From the NCBI GenBank assembly GCA_050945755.1, contig JBMNTN010000040.1, forward strand, positions 1-16,869: a stretch of DNA of 16,869 nt, written 5' to 3'. This DNA comes from JAQVXR01 sp050945755 (lineage in GTDB: Bacteria > Bacillota > Dehalobacteriia > Dehalobacteriales > Dehalobacteriaceae). The notes beneath the pieces were generated by a model. That model was not told where the DNA came from. It did not search any database and saw only the letters and a program-made list of their open reading frames with translations. This document shows positions 1 through 7,725 of this stretch, one piece after another; the first letter of the stretch is position 1; each line of letters starts with the position of its first letter. The position numbers were made by a program, and so were the translations under genes.

Positions 1-605
1 AATACGGTGGTAATACCATCTGTCACGGTAAGTATAGGTTTTATATTAAGGATATTACCTAAAAGTGCTGAGGCAGCGCCTATTCTACCGCCTTTTTTTA
101 AATATGTTAGAGTTTCAGGGACAAATAAAAAACGGCTTCTGTCAATAATATAATTTATTGAATCAATAACATCTTTAACAGAAGCCTCTGCTTTTGCTGT
201 TACAGCCCCTGCTAAAACAGCTAAGCCCATTTCCATTGAATTAGATTTTGAATCAATAACCTCAATATTGGCCTGAGGATATTTTTTCATAACAATATCT
301 TTAGCTGTAAGAGCAGTCGAATATGTGCCGCTCATAAGAGAAGATAAAAATACAGCGACAACACTATTACCTGCTGAGACAATATTTTCGAAACAATTGA
401 TCAAAGAGTGCAGAGAGGGTTGTGAAGAAGCAGGCAACGTAGTGCTCTCCGAAAGTGCTTGGTAGAAATTATCGTAATCTGTTTCCTCTTCTATATAAGT
501 TTTTGCGGGGAAGTTTACACTTAATGATACAATGCTAATATCCTGAGATTTTCTGATACTTTTGGGTATATAGCACGTACTATCAGTAACTATTTTTATA
601 CTCAC
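1..605 (-). CDS. DegV family lipid-binding protein (C-terminus cut by window edge)
   Basis: The minus-strand frame is open from a GTG at 603-605 to the window edge: 201 complete codons, against about 280 residues for the family. The N-terminus (MSIKIVTDSTCYIP) is the DegV opening with the DST motif. SSLMSGTYST follows around residues 90-100, the fatty-acid headgroup-binding loop of this fold, and FVPETLTYLKKGGRIG around residues 160-175 matches the second conserved DegV block. DegV proteins bind fatty acids; in Firmicutes some act as FakB, presenting fatty acid to the kinase FakA. No fakA is visible here, so that role is inference. The start is set by GAGGTG at 613-618, seven bases before the GTG; no ATG fits the N-terminus. 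Upstream DNA is very AT-rich with a TATAAT-like -10 but no clear -35. Confidence 0.9.
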   Translation of the reverse strand, partial: MSIKIVTDSTCYIPKSIRKSQDISIVSLSVNFPAKTYIEEETDYDNFYQALSESTTLPASSQPSLHSLINCFENIVSAGNSVVAVFLSSLMSGTYSTALTAKDIVMKKYPQANIEVIDSKSNSMEMGLAVLAGAVTAKAEASVKDVIDSINYIIDRSRFLFVPETLTYLKKGGRIGAASALLGNILNIKPILTVTDGITTV

Positions 606-712
606 AAAATAACACCTCAATTTTTGTAGATATTTATATTATATAATAAAATACTAATTTAAAATAGGCGTTTATTACTTGTTTCACAATAAGTTACATA
701 AATAATCAATAA

Positions 713-826
713 GGTGAAATAGCGGCATCTTTAGTCCCGGAAACCTATTTAATCGGTGATGCCCGTGAAGCCAAAAAAATTATGACTGCTATTTGGGATG
801 CTTATGAAATAGCACGGGGTATTTAA
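713..826 (+). pseudogene. 3' remnant of an enoate/2,4-dienoyl-CoA reductase-type flavin oxidoreductase
   Basis: A 37-codon open stretch, closed by TAA at 824-826 and preceded by an in-frame TAA at 710-712, reads GEIAASLVPETYLIGDAR and then KKIMTAIWDAYEIARGI. The pattern 'Y-x-IGDA/C...K-I-x-x-A-I-x-x-A/G-x-x-x-A' is the C-terminal FAD/NAD-domain signature of the old yellow enzyme/2-enoate reductase family. These proteins are normally over 600 residues, so nearly the whole gene is missing. No start codon with an SD precedes it. It is followed 18 bases later by a strong terminator, probably the terminator of the lost gene. Family assignment rests on one short motif block and is moderately secure; the truncation itself is seen directly. 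Confidence 0.6.
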
Positions 827-844
827 TTTAATCGTAATATAGGA

Positions 845-874
845 AAAACCCGGGGTGACAAAGCCCCGGGTTTT
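845..874. terminator. Bidirectional intrinsic terminator
   Basis: A perfect 11-bp inverted repeat (AAAACCCGGGG / CCCCGGGTTTT) encloses an 8-base loop. On the plus strand it ends in TTTTAAT and would close the reductase remnant. On the minus strand it ends in TTTTT and lies 34 bases beyond the stop of the transporter gene at 908, so it probably terminates that gene now. Confidence 0.88.
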
Positions 875-907
875 AATATGTGCATGTTAATTAACTATCT
901 GTAAGCT

Positions 908-2299
908 TTAATTTAAGAAGAAGATAAATGTTACTACGGCAAAGAGGGGTAACAGAATGCAAATACTCCAAGCCATATATCCGAAGAAGCTGGGCATCTT
1001 AACTCCTGCCTCCTCAGCCATAGAGCGAACCATGAAGTTTGGTGCATTGCCAATGTAAGTTACAGCTCCAAAGAACACCGCACCTGCTGAAATAGCCATT
1101 AAATAATTGGGATACTCAAGCAATAGTTGGCTCACAGCCAGCGGTTCTGCCATACCAGGATAAAACTGTCCTAAAGCAGTGCTAAAGAAAGTCAGATAAG
1201 TTGGTGCATTATCCAGGAAACTGGAAAGAGTACCGGTAATCCAAAAGTAATGAGCGGGTTCCTTAACAGCAGCAGTAATGAACCCTAGAGCCCCTGCTTC
1301 CCCTGCTTTGAGTATAGCCAGAACGGGAGCCATGGTGACAAATATTCCAAAGAAGAGATATGCCACTTCTAAAATCGGATCCCAAGTAAATTCATTTTCT
1401 TCGCGAAGAGCCTTAGGCGTTATTGCCATAGAGACAATTAAAATAACTACCAGCAAAATATTACGAATAATGTCTTGCATTGCAACGTGTATACCCAGAA
1501 TAGATATTTCACTCATCTGGACGCTGCCGCTAAAAAGAATAACCCCAATGACACCGGCCAGCAAAACAAAGTTTTGGGAACCTAAGACTTCTAATTTTTT
1601 ACCAGTAGCTGCAGTGGTAGCAACTTCATTAGCAGAATCCTGATAAGCACCGGAACTTGCCTGTTCCTTCTGTTCCTTGCTCAGATAGTATTTATCAAAG
1701 GCGATATAAATTAATAGTAATAAAGCAAGGACAATTATCATTGGGAAAAACAGTTTCAACGTCCAAAAGAAGGGAACCCCATGTAAGAAACCGAGGAACA
1801 GCGGGGGATCACCTAATGGTGTCAAGGCGCCGCCAACATTCGCAACCATAAAAATAAAGAATATTACCATGAATGCTTTGTATTTGCGATGCTTGTTGAC
1901 CCGCAGAAAAGGACGAATTAGTAACATAGCTGCGCCTGTGGTGCCCATCCAGGAAGCAAGTAATGAGCCAACGGTGAGAAAACCAGCATTAACAAATGTT
2001 GTACCCTTTAATGTAGTCCGCAGTAAAATACCGCCGCCGACGGTAAATAGTGCACCCAATAAAATAATAAAGGGAATGTAATCGGCAATCATGACATGCA
2101 ACAGCTCATGGGTAGCTTCTCCTTTGTAAGCAATAATTAGGGGGACTGCTGCAATAACTGCCCAGGCAAAAGAGACTTTGCCAAAATGATGATGCCAAAA
2201 TTTCGGCACCAGAACGGGGCCTAATGCAATGGATAAAAGCATACAGACAAATGGAATTACTGAATACAGCGGTAACATAGTTCCTAAAGAATGCTCCAT
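908..2299 (-). CDS. Sodium:proton antiporter-like transporter (CitMHS/NhaD-type ion transporter family)
   Basis: This 463-residue integral membrane protein has about 11-12 hydrophobic segments and no soluble domain beyond a short charged loop around residues 210-240. It belongs to the ion transporter superfamily (ArsB/NhaD/citrate-Mg type). The diagnostic re-entrant motifs are present in both halves: LTPLGDPPLFLGFLHGVPFF in the first, and SSFLDNAPTYLTFF plus TYIGNAPNFMVRSMAE in the second. Relatives are annotated as sodium:proton antiporters or citrate transporter-like proteins; the real substrate cannot be read from sequence. An ATG at 2312-2314 lies inside the SD itself, so the ATG at 2297-2299 is preferred: GGAGGAG at 2306-2312 sits six bases before it. 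The gene has its own strong promoter and appears monocistronic. Confidence 0.85.
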   Translation of the reverse strand: MEHSLGTMLPLYSVIPFVCMLLSIALGPVLVPKFWHHHFGKVSFAWAVIAAVPLIIAYKGEATHELLHVMIADYIPFIILLGALFTVGGGILLRTTLKGTTFVNAGFLTVGSLLASWMGTTGAAMLLIRPFLRVNKHRKYKAFMVIFFIFMVANVGGALTPLGDPPLFLGFLHGVPFFWTLKLFFPMIIVLALLLLIYIAFDKYYLSKEQKEQASSGAYQDSANEVATTAATGKKLEVLGSQNFVLLAGVIGVILFSGSVQMSEISILGIHVAMQDIIRNILLVVILIVSMAITPKALREENEFTWDPILEVAYLFFGIFVTMAPVLAILKAGEAGALGFITAAVKEPAHYFWITGTLSSFLDNAPTYLTFFSTALGQFYPGMAEPLAVSQLLLEYPNYLMAISAGAVFFGAVTYIGNAPNFMVRSMAEEAGVKMPSFFGYMAWSICILLPLFAVVTFIFFLN

Positions 2300-2342
2300 T
2301 CTACTCTCCTCCATTTTTTTACATATATTACCTTTTTACAAA

Positions 2343-2371
2343 ATTGTATCATTTTACGAATTGTGTGTCAA
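2343..2371 (-). promoter_or_regulatory. Sigma-A-type promoter for the antiporter gene
   Basis: On the minus strand a perfect -35 TTGACA (2366-2371) is separated by 17 bases from TACAAT (2343-2348). Transcription would start near 2336, giving a leader of about 35 bases before the ATG at 2299. This is the closest match to consensus in the window. Confidence 0.75.
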
Positions 2372-2467
2372 GTTAGATTTCCCATTCCCCTTGCAGTTGG
2401 TAAAACTTACATTGGGAATAAAGAAACTTATTAAAGTATAAGAAAAAACTGAATATAAATGTAGTTA

Positions 2468-3703
2468 TTATTGAGCGGCATTCTGTCCCGAAATATATCC
2501 GGTAGACCATGCCCATTGGAGATTAAAGCCACCGCATTGTCCGTCTATGTCGATGATTTCACCTGCCCAAAACAGTCCTTTGATAATTTTTGATTCCATT
2601 GTGCTCGGGTTTATTTCCTTTGTTGAAACTCCACCTGCCGTTACCTGAGCGCTGGTCCAGCCTTTTGTCCCCCGCACTTTAAATTTCCAGTCTGTTAAGA
2701 TATCAACAATTTTCTTTCGTTCATCAGACGAAAGTTTACCTACTGGGCATCTTAAGTCTTTAATGCCTGCTTCTTTAAGTAAAACCCGGATTAATCTTTT
2801 GTTGATGAGACCGACCAGGCTGAATTCCGCCGTCTTATCAGGCGTACTTAGAAAACGCACTGTCAGCAGCTCTTTTAAATCTTTTTTTGATATCGTGTCA
2901 ATTATTGATATTTTTAGCACAGCCTCTTTATTAGCGTGGATCAATTCCCCGGCCTTTCTGCTAATTTGTAATATGGGCGGGCCGGAAACTCCGTAATTGG
3001 CAAATAAGATATCGCCCCGGTCTTTAGCCAAGGGCTGATTGTTATGGAGAATTTCCGCTGTCCCCACAAATTTTACTCCTTGAATTTGTTTTAAAAAGTC
3101 TCCTTCCAGTTTTAACTGAACCAGACCTGGAAAGACGTCAACAATAGTGTGTCCTAGTTTTCTTGCCAGATCAAAGCCGTTTCCATCCGACCCGGTAGAT
3201 GGCATTGCTTTACCACCGGTGGCAATGATAACCCGATCCCCTTGAAATGCTGTGCCGTCTTCCAGTTTAATTGTAAAACTCTTACCCGTTTTTTTAATTT
3301 CTTTCACATAGGCATTGCAGATAATGTTAACCCCTGTTTTATTTAGTTCATACATAAGCAAATCTAAAACGCTTGAAGCTTGGTCGGACATGGGGAAAAC
3401 CTTACCAAGACTTTCCACCTTATGGGCGATTCCCAGTTTTTCAAAAAACTCAATTGTTTCCTCGACACTAAAATCGGTCAGTACTTTGGACGCGAACTGG
3501 GGGTTAGTACCATGATAGCAGCCGGTATTTGCATTGATGTTGGTAAAATTGCATCGCCCGTTTCCTGTAACCAGGATCTTTTTTCCGATACGGGGATTTC
3601 TCTCCAGGATTGTGACATCAGCTTTCCTTTGCCTGGCGGAAATTGCTGCCATCATCCCGGAAGCTCCCCCGCCTACAATAATCACATGCTTATTTTTATT
3701 CAT
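2468..3703 (-). CDS. BaiN/HI0933-family NAD(P)/FAD-dependent oxidoreductase
   Basis: This 411-residue soluble flavoprotein opens with a Rossmann dinucleotide-binding motif, IIVGGGASGMMAA (residues 8-20), followed by an acidic residue after the second strand (TILERN, 31-36). The family-specific block TGNGRCNFTN at 46-55 and the C-terminal GLFWAGEIIDIDGQCGGFNLQWAWSTGY region, which closes the FAD site, identify the HI0933/YhiN/BaiN family (PF03486). Length is normal. The name BaiN comes from a Clostridium scindens protein implicated in bile-acid 7-dehydroxylation, but most members are housekeeping flavoproteins of unknown substrate, and no bile-acid operon is present here. Start ATG 3701-3703 has TTGAGGT just upstream (GAGGT 3709-3713). 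No clear promoter or terminator was found. Confidence 0.88.
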   Translation of the reverse strand: MNKNKHVIIVGGGASGMMAAISARQRKADVTILERNPRIGKKILVTGNGRCNFTNINANTGCYHGTNPQFASKVLTDFSVEETIEFFEKLGIAHKVESLGKVFPMSDQASSVLDLLMYELNKTGVNIICNAYVKEIKKTGKSFTIKLEDGTAFQGDRVIIATGGKAMPSTGSDGNGFDLARKLGHTIVDVFPGLVQLKLEGDFLKQIQGVKFVGTAEILHNNQPLAKDRGDILFANYGVSGPPILQISRKAGELIHANKEAVLKISIIDTISKKDLKELLTVRFLSTPDKTAEFSLVGLINKRLIRVLLKEAGIKDLRCPVGKLSSDERKKIVDILTDWKFKVRGTKGWTSAQVTAGGVSTKEINPSTMESKIIKGLFWAGEIIDIDGQCGGFNLQWAWSTGYISGQNAAQ

Positions 3704-3820
3704 TTTTTACCTCAACAAGTTTTTACTTTGGATCTTACGTCTATTTTACCAGCTTTTTAGAGAAATAAATATTGAAGCTGTTTTTGTTGAGGATATCGGT
3801 TATAACTAGAGGTAGGGACA

Positions 3821-3861
3821 GCCCCTTGGGGATGTCTAAAAAGTTAAGGGGCCTTTTTCTT
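3821..3861 (+). terminator. Terminator-like hairpin upstream of the cell-wall cluster
   Basis: GCCCCTT (3821-3827) and AAGGGGC (3846-3852) form a 7-bp stem around an 18-base loop, followed by CTTTTTCTT. The left arm can instead pair with the adjacent GGGG (3828-3831), supported by GACA/TGTC flanks, so two folds compete. No plus-strand gene ends just upstream. It may be a leader attenuator for the following genes or a leftover of a deleted gene. Confidence 0.45.
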
Positions 3862-3929
3862 AATTTAAATGGTTTCTATATTTTTTAGGGTAAATGAGAT
3901 AAAATATAGCAAAGGCGAGAGGGGCGATA

Positions 3930-4373
3930 ATTATTTTTGAGTTAATTTCGTCATTATTAAAATATGTTTTTATCTTTTTGATTTATCTTTTTATCTATTG
4001 GATTGCCCGGCTCATTTACCTGGACATTGGTACGATGAATCACCCACATCCCCGGGGGAAGGCTAACCAGCCGTACCTAAAATTAATAAATCGTCGTGAT
4101 CAATTAAAATTTAAAGTAGATGAGAGTTATCCCCTGGGAGAGCTGGTAACCATTGGCCGGTCCGCCAGAAATGATATTATTTTGCGCGACCCTTATATTT
4201 CCGGTGAGCACGCTCGTATCAGCTTTATTAACGGCAGCTATTTTCTGGAGGACCTTAATAGTACAAACGGCACTTTTGCAAATGGGGTGAGAATCAATAA
4301 ACCAGTCGTTTTGAAAAATGGAGACAGAATATCCTTCAGACAAGTAGAATTTCTTTTTGTTTTACAAAAATGA
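3930..4373 (+). CDS. Membrane-anchored FHA-domain protein
   Basis: A C-terminal forkhead-associated domain is clear: GRSARND (pThr-binding Arg), then SGEHARI, then LEDLNSTNGTFANG, all canonical ligand-loop residues. FHA domains bind phosphothreonine peptides. A hydrophobic N-terminal helix (about LLKYVFIFLIYLFIYWIARLIYL) anchors it in the membrane, so the FHA domain faces the cytoplasm. The start is uncertain. The frame is open back to 3903, and the only SD-like signal (AGGGG 3920-3924) points to ATT at 3930 or 3933, which keeps the whole helix; this gives 147 residues. A conventional caller would take TTG 3978 (131 residues), which lacks an SD and shortens the helix, or ATG 4035, which removes it. 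The stop overlaps the SD of the SEDS gene, so the genes are coupled. It resembles mycobacterial FhaB-type partners of cell-wall synthases. Confidence 0.88.
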   Translation: MIFELISSLLKYVFIFLIYLFIYWIARLIYLDIGTMNHPHPRGKANQPYLKLINRRDQLKFKVDESYPLGELVTIGRSARNDIILRDPYISGEHARISFINGSYFLEDLNSTNGTFANGVRINKPVVLKNGDRISFRQVEFLFVLQK

Positions 4374-4383
4374 GGTGTTTGTA

Positions 4384-5670
4384 GTGTCTTTGCTGGAAAA
4401 CTATTGGAAGCCTATTAATATTGTGGCATTAATAAATCTAATTGCCTTTAGCCTTTTATATCTTTACCAACAACCATATGATTATCGAATTATATTAATC
4501 GGTGTCCTGATCACAGTGATAGTTTACTTGACCAATATTTTAATGATTAAGTTAAAGTATGAAGATGAAATTTTATTTTTAATTGTTTCCATGCTAGCAA
4601 GTATTGGGTTGATTATTCTCTATCGGCTGGATCCCACATTGGGCTCTAAGCAGATTGCCTGGTTTGTGCTGGGAAACGTTTTGTTTTTTTGCGGCGTCTA
4701 TATTTATCGAAAGATTACGTTTTGGGATCAGCTGATCTTATTTTATCCAGCGCTTTCCCTCATTCTTTTTTGTCTCACCTTATTATTTGGGACAAAAATA
4801 AAAGGTGCCACAAACTGGATTATGATCGGCAGCTTTGGGATTCAACCATCGGAAATCATAAAGTTGCTATTTATATTTTTTATAGCAGCTTACTATAGAC
4901 ATCCGGAAAAATTGCAAATAAATAATTTTCCCTGGTATCGGCGGAAAATTAATTTGGATGGCAAATACGTCTTTATGTTTTTAGTTTATATACATATCGG
5001 TTTTTTGGTGGTACAAAGGGAATTAGGCACAGGGCTCTTGTTCCTTCTCATATATCTTATTTTACTTTATGTTTTTGACACCAATATAAAGTTTCTCTTT
5101 ATCAATTTGGGAATAGCCTTGCTGGGCGGCTTGGCGGGATTTAATTTTATCCATCATTTACAGGTCAGGCTTGTAGCATGGCTTAATCCATGGGCAGATA
5201 TTGCCGGAAAGGGATATCAGATTACTCAATCACTTTTTGCCATTGGCGCAGGCGGTTTCTTTGGTACGGGAATTGGATTAGGTCAACCTGAATATATCCC
5301 TGAAGTTTCTACAGACTTTATTTTTTCCGCCATCTGTGAGGAGTTAGGCATTTTTGGTGGAGTGGCTGTCGTACTATTATATTTCATCCTTGTTTACCGG
5401 GGGATTAAGATCACTTTAATTGTGAAAGATCTTTTTCATAAAGCAGTTGCCTTAGGGATATCCGTTATGTTTGGCCTTCAGTCGTTTATTATTATTGGTG
5501 GTGTCATCAAACTCATTCCTCTAACGGGCATTACTCTTCCCTACATCAGCTATGGGGGGAGCTCACTAACAGCTAGCTTTGTTGCCCTTGGCATTCTGCA
5601 GGCAGTTTCTATTAAAGCTGTTGGAGAGGAGGCCGCCGGTGCAGCAGAAATACAACAAGAAAATAATTAA
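4384..5670 (+). CDS. SEDS-family peptidoglycan glycosyltransferase (FtsW/RodA/SpoVE type)
   Basis: This polytopic protein of 428 residues has about ten membrane segments. SEDS proteins polymerise lipid II into glycan strands at the outer face of the membrane, in complex with a class B PBP. Family blocks are all present: GATNWIMIGSFGIQPSEIIK (residues 141-160), RELGTGLLFL (212-221), AGKGYQITQSLFAIGAGG (274-291), STDFIFSAICEELG (309-322) with the catalytic-type Asp311, and TGITLPYISYGGSS (381-394). GTG 4384 is chosen because GAGGTG (4372-4377) precedes it by six bases; an upstream in-frame TTG at 4357 lies inside the FHA gene and lacks an SD. The SD overlaps the FHA stop codon. The 3' end overlaps the PBP gene by 32 bases. 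FtsW cannot be told from RodA by motif alone, and no mreBCD or division genes are nearby. Confidence 0.93.
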   Translation: MSLLENYWKPINIVALINLIAFSLLYLYQQPYDYRIILIGVLITVIVYLTNILMIKLKYEDEILFLIVSMLASIGLIILYRLDPTLGSKQIAWFVLGNVLFFCGVYIYRKITFWDQLILFYPALSLILFCLTLLFGTKIKGATNWIMIGSFGIQPSEIIKLLFIFFIAAYYRHPEKLQINNFPWYRRKINLDGKYVFMFLVYIHIGFLVVQRELGTGLLFLLIYLILLYVFDTNIKFLFINLGIALLGGLAGFNFIHHLQVRLVAWLNPWADIAGKGYQITQSLFAIGAGGFFGTGIGLGQPEYIPEVSTDFIFSAICEELGIFGGVAVVLLYFILVYRGIKITLIVKDLFHKAVALGISVMFGLQSFIIIGGVIKLIPLTGITLPYISYGGSSLTASFVALGILQAVSIKAVGEEAAGAAEIQQENN

Positions 5671-7060
5671 CGTTCTCGTTTTTATAAGTGTCTTATTTTT
5701 ATCAGTGATCGGTTATTTAACATATTTTGAATTGGCCGTTAAGGGAGATATTATTTCCAGCTCCTATAATCGTCGATTATGGGCACGGGAAGATCGCACT
5801 TTGCGTGGTTCCATTTATGATCGGGCCGGAGTCATTCTGGCAAAAAGTGAAGTGCAGGATGAAAAGCAGGAACGGATTTATCCTCATGGGCCGCTCTACA
5901 GTCATGTTATTGGCTATAATTCCACATCCTATGGGAAATCTTTATTAGAGGCGCGGTTTAATAATCAGTTGCTAAATATTAACCCCTTCAATCCGGTACT
6001 TGATTTAAAGGATAAATTAATGGGCGGTAAGAGTGTCGGGAATGATTTGTTTTTAACGATAGATCATAGGTTGCAGGCAAAAGCGGCGAAATTATTAGGC
6101 AACAGGAACGGGGCGGTTGTCGTCCTGAATCCGAGAACCGGGGAAGTTTTGGCAATGGTCAGTAAGCCTGATTTCAATCCTAACAAGCGGAATTTAGAGA
6201 AAAGCTGGAATGAACTGATTGAGTCGGAAGAAAACCCTTTTTTACCCCGGGCAACCCAGGGACTTTATGCTCCGGGTTCCACATACAAGATAGCTATCAG
6301 TACCATGGCGATTGAAAAAGGTCTGGGCGCAAACACTTATCAGGATACCGGAAGTGTCGTTATTGAAGGAAAGTCATTTAGCAACTACGGAAACAAAGCA
6401 TTTGGGACATTGGATTTAACAAAGGCATTGGCAGTCTCCAGCAATGTTGTTTTTGTTCAATTAGGGGTGGAACTTGGTTCGGATAATTTAAAGGAACTTG
6501 CAGAAAGGGTTGGTTTGGGGAAAAAGATTTCTTTTGATTTACCGGTCAGTGAAAGTCGCTTCCCTTATCAAAAAATGAGTAAAACCGATCAGGCAGCAGT
6601 AGGCATTGGCCAAGGAAAAATTTTAATGACCCCTCTTCAAATAGCTTTAATTACTGCAGGAATAGCTAATGACGGGTTGATTATGAAACCATATATTGTA
6701 GACCGTGTTATTAGCCAAAATGGTTTTGTCATAAACGCCCAAAGGCCGGCGGTGCTTTATTACATGACAAGCCGGGATATTGCCAATGAAGTAAAGGAGA
6801 TGATGTATGAGGTAGTAACCAATGGAACAGGCGGGAATGCTCAAATTGCCGGCATTAAGGTAGCAGGAAAAACAGGAACGGCTGAAAATGAACTTGCTGA
6901 TAAAATGGAAAACAAAGAGCATGCCTGGTTTGTGGGATTTGCACCGGTAGAAGACCCGCAAATTGCGGTAGCTGTGATTCTGGAGTATAGCGGTTCTACC
7001 GGGGGAAGGGTGGCCGCCCCCATAGCACGGGAATTAATGGCCGATTGGTTGGGCAGGTGA
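5639..7060 (+). CDS. Class B penicillin-binding protein (PbpA/PBP2-like transpeptidase)
   Basis: This 473-residue transpeptidase has an N-terminal signal anchor (about residues 8-28), a short PBP dimer-type region with LRGSIYDRAGVILA (55-68), and a transpeptidase domain with all three penicillin-binding motifs: PGSTYK with nucleophile Ser214 and Lys217, SSN at 267-269, and KTG at 411-413. It cross-links the glycan made by its SEDS partner and acts outside the cell. The short N-terminal domain resembles actinobacterial PbpA rather than the longer PBP2 of rod-elongation systems. Translation starts at GTG 5639, with AGGAGG at 5627-5632 inside the SEDS gene and a six-base spacer; the genes overlap by 32 bases in different frames, which argues for coupled synthesis of the pair. 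An upstream in-frame start near 5579 would lie deep in the SEDS gene and has no SD. Confidence 0.93.
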   Translation: MQQKYNKKIINVLVFISVLFLSVIGYLTYFELAVKGDIISSSYNRRLWAREDRTLRGSIYDRAGVILAKSEVQDEKQERIYPHGPLYSHVIGYNSTSYGKSLLEARFNNQLLNINPFNPVLDLKDKLMGGKSVGNDLFLTIDHRLQAKAAKLLGNRNGAVVVLNPRTGEVLAMVSKPDFNPNKRNLEKSWNELIESEENPFLPRATQGLYAPGSTYKIAISTMAIEKGLGANTYQDTGSVVIEGKSFSNYGNKAFGTLDLTKALAVSSNVVFVQLGVELGSDNLKELAERVGLGKKISFDLPVSESRFPYQKMSKTDQAAVGIGQGKILMTPLQIALITAGIANDGLIMKPYIVDRVISQNGFVINAQRPAVLYYMTSRDIANEVKEMMYEVVTNGTGGNAQIAGIKVAGKTGTAENELADKMENKEHAWFVGFAPVEDPQIAVAVILEYSGSTGGRVAAPIARELMADWLGR

Positions 7061-7105
7061 CTTAATTTAAATTCAGAAAATATTGAGAGAGAAAGGAAAA
7101 TGATA

Positions 7106-7630
7106 ATGAGTCAAAACCCATTAGTAACAGTGGAAATGGAAAGCGGGGACCGGATCAAAGTAGAATTGTACCCGGAAATTGCCCCCAACACCGTAAACAA
7201 TTTTATTTCATTAGTGAAAAAAGGTTTTTATAACGGAGTGATTTTTCACCGAGTTATTCCCGGCTTTATGATTCAGGGAGGGGATCCCCAGGGTACCGGT
7301 ACCGGCGGACCAGGGTACAGCATTAAAGGGGAATTTAGGGAAAATGGTTTTCCAAATAATCTCAACCATGATCGTGGAGTAATCTCCATGGCACGAACAA
7401 TGGAGCCGGATTCGGCAGGGTCCCAGTTTTTTATTATGGTAGAAGCTGCTCCCTATTTGGATGGCCAGTATGCGGCTTTTGGTAAGGTTATTGAAGGCAT
7501 GGAGACAGCGGATCAGATTGTTAATGCTCCCAGGGACTACCGTGATAAACCTCAGGAAGATCAGCGCATGAAGTCGGTGACAGTGGAAACTTTTGGCGTA
7601 GATTATCCGGAACCGGAAAAGATGTCATAA
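7106..7630 (+). CDS. Cyclophilin-type peptidyl-prolyl cis-trans isomerase
   Basis: A single cyclophilin domain of 174 residues carries the catalytic blocks FHRVIPGFMIQGGDPQGTGTGG, GSQFFIMV and LDGQYAAFGKVIEGME; the active-site Arg of FHRVIPGF is kept. The position usually held by the cyclosporin-contacting Trp is Gln in LDGQYAAFG, as in many bacterial members. There is no signal peptide or membrane segment, so it should be a cytoplasmic proline isomerase and general folding aid. It lies 45 bases after the PBP gene on the same strand, with no promoter visible between, so it is probably the last gene of that transcript. Whether this reflects function with the envelope proteins is unknown. ATG 7106 is preferred to ATG 7100 because AAAGGA (7092-7097) is eight bases from the former and only two from the latter. 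Confidence 0.92.
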   Translation: MSQNPLVTVEMESGDRIKVELYPEIAPNTVNNFISLVKKGFYNGVIFHRVIPGFMIQGGDPQGTGTGGPGYSIKGEFRENGFPNNLNHDRGVISMARTMEPDSAGSQFFIMVEAAPYLDGQYAAFGKVIEGMETADQIVNAPRDYRDKPQEDQRMKSVTVETFGVDYPEPEKMS

Positions 7631-7667
7631 TTAAACCTACTGAAAAAGGCCCTTTTAGCCAACCTGA

Positions 7668-7723
7668 GCGATAGCAAGGATCTTTAAGATATTGATAACA
7701 TTAGATTCTTCTATCGCGTTTTT
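7668..7723 (+). terminator. Intrinsic terminator of the FHA-SEDS-PBP-cyclophilin cluster
   Basis: GCGATAG (7668-7674) pairs with CTATCGC (7711-7717). After a one-base bulge the stem continues for eight more pairs (7676-7683 with 7703-7710, one G-T wobble), leaving a 19-base loop. The stem is followed by GTTTTTG. It lies 37 bases after the cyclophilin stop. Confidence 0.75.
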
Positions 7724-7725
7724 GA

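Noticed and set aside
2300..2314. Upstream ATG of the antiporter gene
   Set aside because: It overlaps the GGAGGAG sequence, which serves the ATG at 2297-2299.
3380..3809. Plus-strand frames antisense to the BaiN-type gene
   Set aside because: They are shadows of a well-supported flavoprotein gene and lack ribosome binding sites.
3873..3905. TAAAAT box before the FHA gene as a promoter
   Set aside because: No acceptable -35 lies at 16-18 bases, and alternative sigma factor boxes did not fit well; left unassigned.
5579..5638. Earlier in-frame start for the class B PBP
   Set aside because: It lies within the conserved SEDS C-terminus without an SD, and the resulting leader lacks signal-anchor character compared with the GTG 5639 start.
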